Origin: an uncultured Collinsella sp.
GTDB lineage: Bacteria > Actinomycetota > Coriobacteriia > Coriobacteriales > Coriobacteriaceae
DNA: 61,293 bases
Direction of reading: 5' to 3'
NCBI GenBank assembly: GCA_934646965.1
Contig: CAKUEZ010000001.1
Location: 1-61,293 of the forward strand
Below the pieces are notes generated by a model. The model was given only the letters and a program-made list of their open reading frames with translations. It searched no databases and was not told the DNA's origin. Positions 51,219 to 58,492 of this stretch are shown one piece after another. A program made the translations under genes and the position numbers. Position 1 is the first letter of the stretch. Each line of letters starts with the position of its first letter.

Positions 51219-52319
51219 CTATTTGATAGCGTTGGTCACAGTTCCGCCGCCGAGGACGATGTCGCTGCGGTAGACGACGACGGCCTGGCCGGGGGCGATG
51301 GCGCGCTGCGGCTCGTCAAAGGTCAACAGCATCTGCCCGTCTTCGCCACGCGTGAGGGTCGCCGCCTGGTCTTTCTGGCGGTAGCGGTACTTGGCGCCCA
51401 CGCGAATGCCGCCGGCGTCGAGCTCTGCCTCCATGCGCGTATCCGGTGCGCTCCAGATCCAGTCATTAGCCGTGAGCGCGGTGGCCGTCAGATCCTCGGC
51501 CTCGCCCAGATGCACGGTGTTGTTGGTGGCATCGACGCCTGTCACGTACACGGGGTGTGCCATCGCAACACCCAGACCCTTGCGCTGTCCGATGGTGTAG
51601 CGCAGCGCGCCGTTGTGGCGCCCGACCACGCTGCCGTCGCGCCACACGATGTCGCCCGGTGCAGCGGGATGTCCGCAGCGGCGCTCGATATAACCCGCGT
51701 AGTCGCCGTCGGGAATAAAGCAGATATCTTCGCTTTCGGCCTTCTTGGCATTGGTAAAGCCCTGTTCGGCGGCAATGCGGCGCACGTCGCGCTCTTTGTC
51801 CAAGCCCGCCAGCGGAAAGATCGTGTGCGCCAGGCGCTCCTGCGTGAGCGAATACAAAAAGTAGCTCTGGTCCTTCTTGGGGTCCTCACCGCGATGCAGT
51901 CGCCAGGTGCCGTCTGCCGCCTGGCTTGTTTTGGCGTAGTGTCCCGTTGCGATGTAGGCGCAGTCCATGTCCAGCGCCGCATCGAGCAGCGCGCCAAACT
52001 TAATGTGGCGGTTGCAGATAATGCACGGATTAGGCGTCAGCCCCTCCTGGTACGCGGTCACAAAGCGCTCGATAACGCTGCAGTCGAACGTCTGCTGCAG
52101 GTCGAGCACGTGATGGGGGATCCCGATACGCTCGGCAACGGCCTTCGCGTCGGCGATATCGCGGTCGACTTTGCTCATGCCCGTGGCGGGGTCGGGCGCG
52201 GGGCAGGTGAGGCGCATGGTGGCGCCAACGCATTCGTAGCCCTGGCTTTTGAGCAGGTACGCGGTCACGCTGGAATCGACGCCGCCGCTCATGGCGACGA
52301 GCACGCGCTTGTTGTGCAT
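51219..52319 (-). CDS. mnmA: tRNA-specific 2-thiouridylase MnmA
   Basis: The protein is 366 residues; ATG 52319 follows AAGGAG. It carries the PP-loop SGGVDSS at the N-terminus, the catalytic Cys in NPCIICNRHIKFG, the tRNA-binding YSLTQERL segment and the second Cys in SEDICFIPDGDY. MnmA puts sulfur on U34 of Lys, Glu and Gln tRNAs, using persulfide from a cysteine desulfurase and ATP. The upstream cysteine synthase gene fits a sulfur-supply context. A terminator hairpin lies between cysK and this gene. Confidence 0.97.
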   Translation of the reverse strand: MHNKRVLVAMSGGVDSSVTAYLLKSQGYECVGATMRLTCPAPDPATGMSKVDRDIADAKAVAERIGIPHHVLDLQQTFDCSVIERFVTAYQEGLTPNPCIICNRHIKFGALLDAALDMDCAYIATGHYAKTSQAADGTWRLHRGEDPKKDQSYFLYSLTQERLAHTIFPLAGLDKERDVRRIAAEQGFTNAKKAESEDICFIPDGDYAGYIERRCGHPAAPGDIVWRDGSVVGRHNGALRYTIGQRKGLGVAMAHPVYVTGVDATNNTVHLGEAEDLTATALTANDWIWSAPDTRMEAELDAGGIRVGAKYRYRQKDQAATLTRGEDGQMLLTFDEPQRAIAPGQAVVVYRSDIVLGGGTVTNAIK

Positions 52320-52347
52320 GGGGAGGTTCTCCTTGGTGGCATGTGGC

Positions 52348-52387
52348 CAAAAAAGAAAAGCGGCGCGGGAGGCTGGTTCCGCGCCGC
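52348..52387 (-). terminator. Intrinsic terminator between cysK and mnmA
   Basis: On the minus strand GCGGCGCGG pairs with CCGCGCCGC, then a T-rich run (TTTTCTTTTTT). It ends cysK. A -10-like TACAAT (minus strand, 52397-52392) lies directly upstream, so a short mnmA transcript could start on top of it. Confidence 0.8.
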
Positions 52388-52500
52388 AGACATTGTAGCA
52401 AGTTCGGGCGTCCTGTGGGACACCCTGTTGGGATGGGCTCGGGCTGCCAGAAGAGAGGGGAGACCGGCGTGCCTTGAGCTCATCCTAGGGGCGATAGGCC

Positions 52501-53439
52501 CTAGTCCTGGAAGAGCGCCGTGGACAGGTAGCGCTCGCCAGTGTCGGCAAGCAGGGCCACGATGGTCTTGCCCTCGTTCTCGGGGCGCTTGGCCAGCTGC
52601 AGCGCAGCCCACACGGCGGCGCCGGACGAAATGCCCACGAGCACGCCCTCCTTGTGACCCACGGCGCGGCCGGTCGCAAAGGCGTCCTCGTTCTCGACGG
52701 GGATGATCTCGTCATAGACCTGGGTGTCGAGGACGTCGGGCACAAAGCCGGCGCCGATGCCCTGAATCTTGTGCGGACCGGCCTGGCCCTTGGAAAGCAC
52801 CGGGGAGGTGGCGGGCTCGACGGCGACGACCTTGATCTCGGGGTTCTGCTCCTTGAGGAACTCACCCACGCCGGTCACGGTGCCACCGGTGCCAACGCCG
52901 GCGACGAAGATGTCGACCTGGCCGTCGGTGTCGTCCCAAATCTCGGGGCCGGTCGTGGCCTTGTGGATAGCGGGGTTGGCGGGGTTCACGAACTGGCCGG
53001 CGAGGATGCTGTTGGGGGTCTCCTTCTGGAGTTCCTCGGCCTTGGCGATGGCGCCCTTCATGCCCTTGGAGCCGTCGGTGAGCACGAGCTGGGCGCCGTA
53101 TGCCTGCATGAGCTTGCGGCGCTCGACGGACATGGTCTCGGGCATGGTGATGATCACCTTGTAACCGCGAGCCGCTGCCACCGAGGCGATGCCGACGCCG
53201 GTGTTGCCGCTCGTGGGCTCGATGATGGTGTAGTCGCCGCCGCGCACGAGCTTGCCGGCCTTCTCGGCCTCGTCAATCATGTTCTTGGCGACGCGGTCTT
53301 TGACGGACCCGGCGGGGTTGAAGTACTCGAGCTTGACGAGCACGCGGGCCTTGAGGTCCTCGTCGGCCTCAAAGTGAGTGAGCTCCAGAAGCGGGGTGTG
53401 GCCGATAAGCTGATCGATGGACGTGTAAACCTTGCTCAT
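52501..53439 (-). CDS. cysK: Cysteine synthase A (O-acetylserine sulfhydrylase)
   Basis: The protein is 312 residues; ATG 53439 follows TTTGGAGG. It is a full-length fold-type II PLP enzyme: the PLP lysine in GSVKDR, the substrate loop PTSGNTG, the phosphate-binding [10 protein letters not shown], and the C-terminal SSGAA. It makes cysteine from O-acetylserine and sulfide in the cytoplasm. It is divergent from an Rrf2 regulator with clustered cysteines, which is a plausible controller. Its leader begins with a large imperfect palindrome. Confidence 0.97.
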   Translation of the reverse strand: MSKVYTSIDQLIGHTPLLELTHFEADEDLKARVLVKLEYFNPAGSVKDRVAKNMIDEAEKAGKLVRGGDYTIIEPTSGNTGVGIASVAAARGYKVIITMPETMSVERRKLMQAYGAQLVLTDGSKGMKGAIAKAEELQKETPNSILAGQFVNPANPAIHKATTGPEIWDDTDGQVDIFVAGVGTGGTVTGVGEFLKEQNPEIKVVAVEPATSPVLSKGQAGPHKIQGIGAGFVPDVLDTQVYDEIIPVENEDAFATGRAVGHKEGVLVGISSGAAVWAALQLAKRPENEGKTIVALLADTGERYLSTALFQD

Positions 53440-53496
53440 GGTGAACCTCCAAAGTGTTCGGGTTGCTGGATACCGTGTGGTTTTACGGTGTGTCTG

Positions 53497-53538
53497 ACAG
53501 CTAAACCCACAAACCTTATAGGTTGTTCGTTTAGCTGT
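53497..53538. promoter_or_regulatory. Imperfect palindrome at the 5' end of the cysK transcript
   Basis: ACAGCTAAAC (53497-53506) and GTTTAGCTGT (53529-53538) are perfect outer arms; inner CAAACCT/AGGTTG continue the symmetry. It lies just after the predicted transcription start, where a bound repressor would block RNA polymerase, or where the RNA could fold. Confidence 0.55.
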
Positions 53539-53546
53539 TGGGAAGC

Positions 53547-53575
53547 ATACTAGACACTAAAGCCTAGTAATGCAA
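53547..53575 (-). promoter_or_regulatory. cysK promoter
   Basis: On the minus strand TTGCAT and TAGTAT are 17 nt apart. The start point would be near 53540. Confidence 0.65.
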
Positions 53576-53650
53576 TAGGAAATAGGAGATTATTGCAAGT
53601 TGATTAATCACCTTGACCGGAACGGGTATTTTCAAACCCGGTTTTTCGGC

Positions 53651-53656
53651 TAGAAT
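53651..53656 (+). promoter_or_regulatory. Candidate -10 box for the Rrf2 gene
   Basis: TAGAAT 37 nt before the start codon; the hexamer 17 nt upstream (ATTTTC) is a poor -35, which is common for activator- or Rrf2-controlled promoters. Confidence 0.45.
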
Positions 53657-53692
53657 TTCAACGGACTAAAGGACCGAAAGGCAGCACTATAT

Positions 53693-54121
53693 ATGTTGGT
53701 TTCTACTAAGGGCAGGTACGCCCTGCGCGTTATGGTTGACCTGGCCGAGCACCAGGCGACCGGCCGCATTCCGCTTAAAGAGATTGCGGCGCGTCAGGGT
53801 ATTTCGGAGAAGTACCTCGAGAATATCCTGGCGACGCTCGTGCGCGCCAATATGCTCTCGGGCATGCGCGGCAAGGGCGGCGGCTATGTGCTCACGCGTC
53901 CGCCCGAGCAGTACACGGTGGGCGAGATCTTGCGCCTGACCGAGGGCAGTCTGGCGCCGGTTGCTTGTCTGGATGGTGACTGCAAGGGCTGCTCGCGTTC
54001 GGATGAGTGTCCCACGCTCGACGTGTGGAAGAACCTGGACAAGCTCATCAACGATTACCTCGACGGCGTAACGCTCGACCAGCTTGTCGCCCCCAACCAT
54101 GGCTACGACTACGTCATCTAA
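53693..54121 (+). CDS. Rrf2-family transcriptional regulator
   Basis: The protein is 142 residues; ATG 53693 follows GAAAGG. The winged helix begins MLVSTKGRYALR, with the recognition region ISEKYLENILATLVRANML and wing GKGGGYVL. Near residues 85-110 four cysteines occur in CLDGDCKGCSRSDEC, the region where IscR and NsrR bind an Fe-S cluster, so it may sense Fe-S or cysteine status. CymR-type members of this family control cysteine synthesis, which fits the divergent cysK. Terminator downstream. Confidence 0.93.
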   Translation: MLVSTKGRYALRVMVDLAEHQATGRIPLKEIAARQGISEKYLENILATLVRANMLSGMRGKGGGYVLTRPPEQYTVGEILRLTEGSLAPVACLDGDCKGCSRSDECPTLDVWKNLDKLINDYLDGVTLDQLVAPNHGYDYVI

Positions 54122-54131
54122 CCCACGCCTG

Positions 54132-54154
54132 CATTTGGGGACGGGGTGGAAATG
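54132..54154. repeat. Short GGGAC-core element after the Rrf2 gene
   Basis: CATTT and AAATG around GGGGACGGGG, 11 nt after the stop. It looks like a decayed or minimal copy of the GGGAC-core palindromes found at 42.8-51.2 kb. Confidence 0.45.
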
Positions 54155-54188
54155 GTAGATTTTCTTGCCCTCGAGACTTGGCAAATAA

Positions 54189-54225
54189 GAAGGCTGCCCA
54201 TTTTGCGATGGGTGGCCTTCGTTTT
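54189..54225 (+). terminator. Intrinsic terminator of the Rrf2 gene
   Basis: Twelve-bp stem GAAGGCTGCCCA / TGGGTGGCCTTC (G-U pairs), followed by GTTTT. Confidence 0.82.
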
Positions 54226-54274
54226 GGGTCGATGTGATGGCTCGTGGCGATGCGGTGATTCGTGCCGGGCGGCT

Positions 54275-54640
54275 CTAGTCCTCGGCGATGCTGTCGAGGA
54301 TGCTGCGCATGATGGACACCAGGATGCTGCCCATAAAGGCCGAGCCAAAGCTTGCGATGGAGATGCCGACGCCCAGCAGGTTGACCGACAGGTAGCTCGC
54401 AAGCTCAAGCATAAAGCTGTTGACGACAAGCTGGAAAATGCCGAGCGTTATGATCGTGAGCGGCAGCGAGATGACCGTGAGGAACGGTTTGACAAACGAG
54501 TCGACGATGTTCAGGAACAGTCCCACAAAGGCAAAGCAGACCCATGCCTCGGCAAAACCGAAGGGCTGGATGCCAGGGACGAGGAACGTGGCGATCGCGA
54601 TAGCGATCGAGGTGAAGAGCCAGTTAAGCATAAAGCGCAT
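54275..54640 (-). CDS. Phage-holin-family (superfamily IV) membrane protein
   Basis: The protein is 121 residues; ATG 54640 follows AAAGGA. Four hydrophobic segments cover nearly the whole chain (NWLFTSIAIAIATFLVPG, AWVCFAFVGLFLNIVD, SLPLTIITLGIFQLVV, SIASFGSAFMG). This pattern fits the 'mycobacterial 4TMS phage holin' family, which is widespread in chromosomes and usually not phage-borne. No endolysin or phage gene is near. Role unknown, probably a small envelope protein. Confidence 0.88.
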   Translation of the reverse strand: MRFMLNWLFTSIAIAIATFLVPGIQPFGFAEAWVCFAFVGLFLNIVDSFVKPFLTVISLPLTIITLGIFQLVVNSFMLELASYLSVNLLGVGISIASFGSAFMGSILVSIMRSILDSIAED

Positions 54641-54964
54641 GGTGTGGATCCTTTCTTGCGCAGGGTGTGTTGGTGTCGCGTGAAGCGTTTTGCTGTGCCA
54701 ACTTGGACGGCCGCGCGGGCGCGTCGTCTTGTTCGGGCGCCCATTGTCTCAGATATTCGTGGAGCTTACGTGCGTATTCGGTTTCGAAACGGCGTTCGTC
54801 CTGAAAAACGTGCCGCTGGCAGAGAGTCTTGTCGCTTTAGTTTGGTGGTGTGCTACACTGCTACGGGCAAATGGCCCATGCATAGTTTTATTGCATATTA
54901 CGGGCGAACGATGCCCGATGTCAGTATTAACTTCGATGCCTTTTGGCGGGTTTGGCGGTGATCG
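54641..54964. other. 324-nt intergenic region, promoter of the YerC-like gene
   Basis: No supported coding frame. It holds the leader of the minus-strand holin-like gene and, at 54829-54834 and 54854-54859, TTGTCG and TACACT (19-nt spacer), a possible promoter for the gene at 54965. Confidence 0.45.
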
Positions 54965-55264
54965 ATGAATATCGAGAACATGTTTGACAAGCCTGATGTC
55001 AAGCAGCTGGTCCACGCATTTAGTCTTTTGGATGACGAGAAGGATATCCAAGCGTTTTTGACCGATATCTGCACGCCGCGCGAGATTTGCGATCTTTCGC
55101 AACGCTTGCAGGTCGCGCGTTATCTGGATGAGGGCGAGCCCTATGTTGAGGTTCAGGCCCGTACCGGCGCATCGTCCACCACGGTGAGCCGCGTATCCAA
55201 GGCGCTGAACGGCGAGTACGGCGGCTATCGCAAGATCCTCATCAAGCTGGAGGATGGCGAGTAG
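54965..55264 (+). CDS. YerC/YecD family TrpR-related protein
   Basis: The protein is 99 residues. The TrpR-like helical fold is seen in IQAFLTDICTPREICDLSQRLQVARYL, with the helix-turn-helix in VEVQARTGASSTTVSRVSKAL. YerC/YecD proteins are small DNA-binding regulators related to TrpR but without a clear tryptophan site; targets are not known. It is the only gene between its own promoter region and a terminator. Confidence 0.93.
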   Translation: MNIENMFDKPDVKQLVHAFSLLDDEKDIQAFLTDICTPREICDLSQRLQVARYLDEGEPYVEVQARTGASSTTVSRVSKALNGEYGGYRKILIKLEDGE

Positions 55265-55290
55265 ACTAACGGCAAAAACGAATTGCGCAG

Positions 55291-55316
55291 AACCGTCCCT
55301 TCGGGGGCGGTTTTTT
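55291..55316 (+). terminator. Intrinsic terminator of the YerC-like gene
   Basis: AACCGTCCC / GGGGCGGTT with a TTCG tetraloop and TTTTTT tail. Confidence 0.9.
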
Positions 55317-55387
55317 GGTGCCATGTTGTCCGCTCGGGCGGGTAGGATGGATGCATTGATTATTGCGAACGGTTTGAGTGGAGGACC

Positions 55388-58300
55388 ATGCCTGTTCGAA
55401 TCTATACCACCAATGCCGGCACGGATTTGAGCGATGCCGAGGCGGCGCTGCTTGCCGACCTGGTTGCCCGCCACGGGCGTGCCGTTTTGCTGGCACCCTC
55501 GTTTGCCGAGCTCGACCTGTGCCGTCACGATGCGGCGTTGGCCGGTGCCTCGCTGGGCGTTGACTACAAGACGCCCTCGTCATGGCTTCGTTCGCTGTGG
55601 GAGCTTTTGGGCGATGGCCGCAGTTTCGTCGACAACCTGCAGCGCCAGATGCTGTTCTCGGACATGATCGCCCGCCGCGACGATGCCGACCTGCAGCCGC
55701 TTTCGCGCAGCCAGGGCACGGTGCGCATGCTCGCGCGCATGGCCCGCGATGTGCTGCCGGGCGTGGCGGGAACGGGTGCCGAGCGCTGCTGTGGTGATGC
55801 GTGCCAACCCGAACCCAAAAGCGACGCCGAGGCGCGCGTGTTTGAACTTTTGCGTGCCTATGCGGGCGGCCTGGACCGCCGAGATATGGTCGAGCCCTGC
55901 GAGGCCGCCGATATGATGGCCAGCGCCCTGGCCGACAGCCTGCCCGCTTGCGCTCGTGCGGTGTTCGTACGCGGCATCACGTCGTTTACGCATGGCCTGC
56001 TCGAGTTGCTATCGGCCGTGGCAAACAATGGGGGAGAGGTTGTCGTGTTGCTCGCTCGCGAGCAGGCTGCGATGCGCGAGGACCTGGCTGCCGCCTTTGA
56101 CGCTCGCGACGTGCTGTTTGAGGTCGCGCCGCTGGGGGAGGATGCAGCCGAGCTCGGCGTCGCCGCCTCTGAACCCGCCTCTCAACCTACCTTTATAGAG
56201 GTTGCAGGTCCTCACGCCTGCGTCCATGCCTATGTGGATGCTATTGATGAGCTGGTAAAAGTGTGTGAGGACGCTGCGGCCGACGACGATGCCGCTGTGC
56301 CTATCGATCCCGCGCGCGTGCTCGTGGTTTCCGCTCGGGCACCCCAGCTGTTCGGTGGACTCGCCGCCCGTTTGGCTGCGCGCCACATCGCTGCCGAAAC
56401 GACGGAGTTCACGGCGTTTTCCCAGTCCATCGCGGGCGGGCAGTTTGCGGCGCTCGCCAATTTGATCGAGCGCATGAAAGCCGCCGACGAGGGCGCCGCT
56501 TCCAAGACCGAGTGGTGGCCCGCGCCGGAGCTTACCGACTGGATTTACAGCCCGCTCTCGGGTGCTGATGCCTCCAGCGCGCGCACCTTCGACAAGAATA
56601 TGCGCCTGTCGCGCAGCAAGACCGCTACGGGTGTCAAGAGCTTGCTGCAGAGCGTGCAGGGCCAGGTGAGGGGTGCGCGCAAAGCGGCAAGTGACGAGAA
56701 CTGGTTTAAGAACGTGCCGTGCGTGGTCTCGGACGTGTTCCAAGCGCTGTGGCGCGACAAACCCGTGACGGCGCTCAAGGCCATGCTCGCCGTTGTCGAG
56801 GCGCTGCCCGATCGCGCTCTAGGCGGCCTTGACGGCCAGGCCCGTCGCCTGGCGGAGACGGCCCTGCTGCGCCATGCCATCGACATCCTTATGAACGACG
56901 CCCGTGCGCTCGATGTGTCGCAGGCCGCGACGGTGCCCGTGCTCGATGGCGTTCGCACCAAGGTGGACAAGCGCAGTACCGCTTATGATTACGAGACCTA
57001 CGAGGTCGATCGCACGCCGCGGGCGCAAGTGCGCTTCGTGTCGCTTGCCGATGCGGCGGTTCTGCGTCCTGGCAGCTACGATGCCGTGCTGTTTGCCGAT
57101 GTTGACCTGGACAGCTATCCGCTTTCGCACGAGGAGGGTCCGCTGGCCACGTTGACGGCGAGCCTTGGTCGCGAAGGCGTGTCTTTGGAGCCCGCGGCTC
57201 TGCTGCGCGTGCGCTTTGGGCGCGCGATGCAGGCCGCGCGCGGGCCGGTTGCGCTCGCCCGCGTGACGCACGATCGCCAAGCGCGCGAGTGCTACCCGGC
57301 AGCCGTATGGACCGAGCTGCGGGCGCATGCGGAGGCGACTGGTGCCGCCTGCGTCACGCGCGTAGGCGAGGGCGATATCGTCGCCGACTTCGACCTCGCG
57401 GCCGGCGAAGGCCTCAAGCGCGAACGCGTGACCTGCGAGGCCCCCCAGCATTTGAGCGCCGATGCCGTGCCGTATCTGGTCCTGCGTCGTCGCGACGGCG
57501 AGGGCGAGGACGCGCCGCTCGTGCCGCGCCTGACGTCCGCCTCGCAGGTCGAGGCGTACTCCACCTGCCCGCTGTGCTGGTTCGTCTCGTATCGCGTGAA
57601 GCCCCAGTCGATCGACGCGGGCTTTGGCAACATGGAGAAGGGCAACTTTGTCCACGACGTGCTGGAGCACCTGCACGCCCGCCTGCCCCAGGAGGGCATG
57701 GAGCGCGTAACGCCCGAGAATCTGCCCCGTGCGCAGGAGCTGCTGCGCGAGGTATTTGCCGAGACCTTGGTCGAGCATGCGGGCAAGCGCGGCAATGAGG
57801 GCCCGCTCGTGCCGCTCTCTCCGGTAGAGGAACGTCAGGTGGCCGAGATCTTGCCGCAGCTGGAGGGTGTGCTTGCTTACGAGTCCGAGGCGCTTGCCCC
57901 CTTTGCCCCGCGCTATCTGGAGTTCGCCTTCAACGAGCTCAAGGTCGAGTATGCCGGCTGGCCGCTCGGCGGGCGCATCGACCGCGTGGATGTGGATGCC
58001 GAGAACCGCGCCGTGGTGATCGACTACAAGCATCGCTCGGGCGTTGAGGAGTTTAAGCTCGCCGACCCCACGGTGCGCGACGAGGAGACGGGCGCGGCGC
58101 CCATCGATGACCCGCGCTGGCTGCCGCCACATACCCAGACGCTCATCTACGCGCAGGCCATGCGCCGGGCGTTGGGCCTGGACACCCGCGCGGCGCTCTA
58201 CTTTTCGACCAAGGGCGGCAAGCCCGCACTGCGCGGTGCCGCGAGCGCCGAGCTACTGGAAGAGGAACGTGGCGATGGCCGTATTCCGGGCCTTAAGAAA

Positions 58301-58489
58301 GGCTTCCCGGGCGAGGGCGGCAGCATGGACTTCGATGCCCTGCTCGACCGCGTGGAGGCCGGTATCGCCGAGCGCCTGCGCGAGCTTGAGGCGGGCAACG
58401 TTGCCGCCGTCGATCCGACATCGGCGCAGGCGGCGCATGCGCGCTGTTCGTATAACCACGAAGGAACGTTTGTAAGGAGGGGCGTGTAG
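55388..58489 (+). CDS. addB: AddB-like nuclease/helicase subunit
   Basis: The protein is 1033 residues; ATG 55388 follows GTGGAGG. The first 800 residues are a degenerate UvrD-like helicase fold (no intact Walker A), as in AddB. The C-terminal nuclease domain has the PD-(D/E)xK pattern GGRIDRVDV...AVVIDYKHR. Cysteines in YSTCPLCWF and the final ARCSYNHEG are placed like the Fe-S staple of AddB. It processes double-strand DNA ends with AddA for recombination repair. addA begins 4 nt after its stop. Confidence 0.93.
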   Translation: MPVRIYTTNAGTDLSDAEAALLADLVARHGRAVLLAPSFAELDLCRHDAALAGASLGVDYKTPSSWLRSLWELLGDGRSFVDNLQRQMLFSDMIARRDDADLQPLSRSQGTVRMLARMARDVLPGVAGTGAERCCGDACQPEPKSDAEARVFELLRAYAGGLDRRDMVEPCEAADMMASALADSLPACARAVFVRGITSFTHGLLELLSAVANNGGEVVVLLAREQAAMREDLAAAFDARDVLFEVAPLGEDAAELGVAASEPASQPTFIEVAGPHACVHAYVDAIDELVKVCEDAAADDDAAVPIDPARVLVVSARAPQLFGGLAARLAARHIAAETTEFTAFSQSIAGGQFAALANLIERMKAADEGAASKTEWWPAPELTDWIYSPLSGADASSARTFDKNMRLSRSKTATGVKSLLQSVQGQVRGARKAASDENWFKNVPCVVSDVFQALWRDKPVTALKAMLAVVEALPDRALGGLDGQARRLAETALLRHAIDILMNDARALDVSQAATVPVLDGVRTKVDKRSTAYDYETYEVDRTPRAQVRFVSLADAAVLRPGSYDAVLFADVDLDSYPLSHEEGPLATLTASLGREGVSLEPAALLRVRFGRAMQAARGPVALARVTHDRQARECYPAAVWTELRAHAEATGAACVTRVGEGDIVADFDLAAGEGLKRERVTCEAPQHLSADAVPYLVLRRRDGEGEDAPLVPRLTSASQVEAYSTCPLCWFVSYRVKPQSIDAGFGNMEKGNFVHDVLEHLHARLPQEGMERVTPENLPRAQELLREVFAETLVEHAGKRGNEGPLVPLSPVEERQVAEILPQLEGVLAYESEALAPFAPRYLEFAFNELKVEYAGWPLGGRIDRVDVDAENRAVVIDYKHRSGVEEFKLADPTVRDEETGAAPIDDPRWLPPHTQTLIYAQAMRRALGLDTRAALYFSTKGGKPALRGAASAELLEEERGDGRIPGLKKGFPGEGGSMDFDALLDRVEAGIAERLRELEAGNVAAVDPTSAQAAHARCSYNHEGTFVRRGV

Positions 58490-58492
58490 GCC

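Noticed and set aside
54275..54640. Prophage remnant, suggested by the holin-like protein
   Set aside because: The family is chromosomal in many actinobacteria and no other phage gene is near.
54690..54968. Small gene upstream of the YerC-like gene
   Set aside because: No ribosome site, it spans the candidate promoter and overlaps the next start; composition is not coding-like.
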